Assembly (NCBI RefSeq): GCF_000241055.1
Contig: NZ_CM001398.1
Span: 531,190-595,189, forward strand
DNA from: Oenococcus kitaharae DSM 17330
GTDB taxonomy: Bacteria > Bacillota > Bacilli > Lactobacillales > Lactobacillaceae
Direction of reading: 5' to 3'
DNA: 64,000 nucleotides
The translations under genes and the position numbers were made by a program. The notes under the pieces are model-generated. The model was not told the origin of the DNA and did no database searches. It saw only the letters and a list, made by a program, of their open reading frames with translations. Positions 63,405 to 64,000 of the stretch are shown here, in pieces. The first letter of the stretch is position 1, and every line of letters begins with the position of its first letter.

Positions 63405-64000
63405 ATGACGAAGTCGCAGAAACACTATTTACCCTTCAAAAGATTGATTGATATTGCCGGGAGTATTGTCGGCATTATTTTGTTGTCTTGGCTTTTTTTA
63501 ATTCTGATTATTTTGCAAAAAATCAATGACCCTAAAGGCCCTGTCTTCTATCGGCATGACCGTGTCGGCAAACACCATAAGCATTTTAAGCTGATTAAAT
63601 TCCGTTCCATGCGGACTGATGCTGACCAGTATTTTCAAAAACATCCTGATAGTTACCAGCTTTTTGTCGATAACGATTACAAATTCCCTGCTGGTGAAGA
63701 TCCCCGTGTAACAAAATTTGGCCGGGTTTTAAGGCGGACTAGCCTAGATGAACTGCCGCAGCTCTTTAATATTTTGTTCGGTCAGATGTCGATTGTTGGG
63801 CCACGTCCCGTGACCGAGCCTGAATTGCGTTATTATGGCGATCACGTTGATCAATTCTTAAGTGTCCTTCCAGGTGCAATGGGCCTCTGGCAGGCAACAG
63901 GCCGTTCGGATATTAAGTATCCGGAACGTGCAGATCTTGATTTGGAATACGTCGATCATATTGGTTTTTGGTATGACTGGTATATTGTCTACCTGACGAT
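63405..64000 (+). CDS. bacterial sugar transferase (undecaprenyl-phosphate sugar phosphotransferase), cut by window end
   Basis: The first 198 codons of a polyprenyl-phosphate hexose-1-phosphate transferase. One span (about 12-40) is followed by the catalytic domain: GPVFYRHDRVGKHHKHF, KFRSMRTDA, RVTKFGRVLRRTSLDELPQL and MSIVGPRPVTEPE, all signatures of the WbaP/EpsE family. It would load the first sugar of an exopolysaccharide onto the lipid carrier. The reading frame is open at the window edge. TATAAT ends 10 nt before the ATG; only a weak AGAGA ribosome site. Confidence 0.93.
   Translation, partial: MTKSQKHYLPFKRLIDIAGSIVGIILLSWLFLILIILQKINDPKGPVFYRHDRVGKHHKHFKLIKFRSMRTDADQYFQKHPDSYQLFVDNDYKFPAGEDPRVTKFGRVLRRTSLDELPQLFNILFGQMSIVGPRPVTEPELRYYGDHVDQFLSVLPGAMGLWQATGRSDIKYPERADLDLEYVDHIGFWYDWYIVYLT

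Overview
The window looks like the chromosome of a low-to-mid GC, obligately heterofermentative lactic acid bacterium of the Leuconostoc/Oenococcus group. The indicators are a xylulose-5-phosphate phosphoketolase, an archaeal-type PEP carboxylase, a mevalonate-pathway HMG-CoA reductase, a dipeptidase A, CcpA (cre) sites and the rpoE-pyrG-murA order. Oenococcus is my best guess for the genus. I cannot name the species.

Region 1-3.8 kb is accessory DNA with little coding content: a pyrimidine-dimer-glycosylase-like gene, a few tiny ORFs and, all on the minus strand, about eleven short modules made of a -10 box, a 5' hairpin, an unpaired linker and a Rho-independent terminator. I read this as a tandem small-RNA array. 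A block of it is duplicated (1513-1690 and 3169-3345, plus flanking modules) and a tRNA-Ser-like sequence with an overgrown anticodon arm lies inside it. This is the most unusual part of the window.

3.8-8.7 kb is a gluconate operon on the minus strand (SDR dehydrogenase, GntP permease, FGGY kinase, LacI-type regulator) with a readable promoter, cre box and palindromic operator. 9-10.8 kb is a MerR/SDR divergent pair. 11.1-13.9 kb holds tRNA-Ala(CGC), tyrS with a T-box, a membrane metalloprotease-like gene and ybaK. 14-16.5 kb is the phosphoketolase. 16.7-21.6 kb carries an esterase, asparaginase, a glutamine-type transporter and fetAB. 21.7-26.8 kb is a YtrA-regulated double ABC operon ending in a PAP2 phosphatase.

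26.8-32 kb runs trpS-mvaA-ppcA-sirtuin-CDF with overlapping genes. 31-38.3 kb is a metal and oxidative-stress stretch: CDF exporter, MntH, universal stress protein, two CCC1/VIT1 genes, and AhpC with a permuted AhpF-like reductase. The mntH and ahpC leaders share a conserved RNA-like element. 38.4-46.8 kb is mostly housekeeping (HD hydrolase, DUF1934, rpoE, pyrG with an attenuator, murA, rpmE2, pepDA, an aldo/keto reductase). 47-53.5 kb is an alpha-galactoside/sucrose operon (alpha-galactosidase, GPH permease, LacI regulator, sucrose phosphorylase). 53.5-64 kb holds an HD hydrolase, TetR plus MacB-like exporter, MFS plus Rgg-like regulator, an amino-acid permease, metG, GtrA and the start of a sugar-phosphate transferase.

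A recurring property is that many genes lack a Shine-Dalgarno sequence and have a -10-like hexamer 6-8 nt before the start codon, which predicts unusually common leaderless transcription. No IS element, CRISPR array, rRNA or intact prophage was seen.
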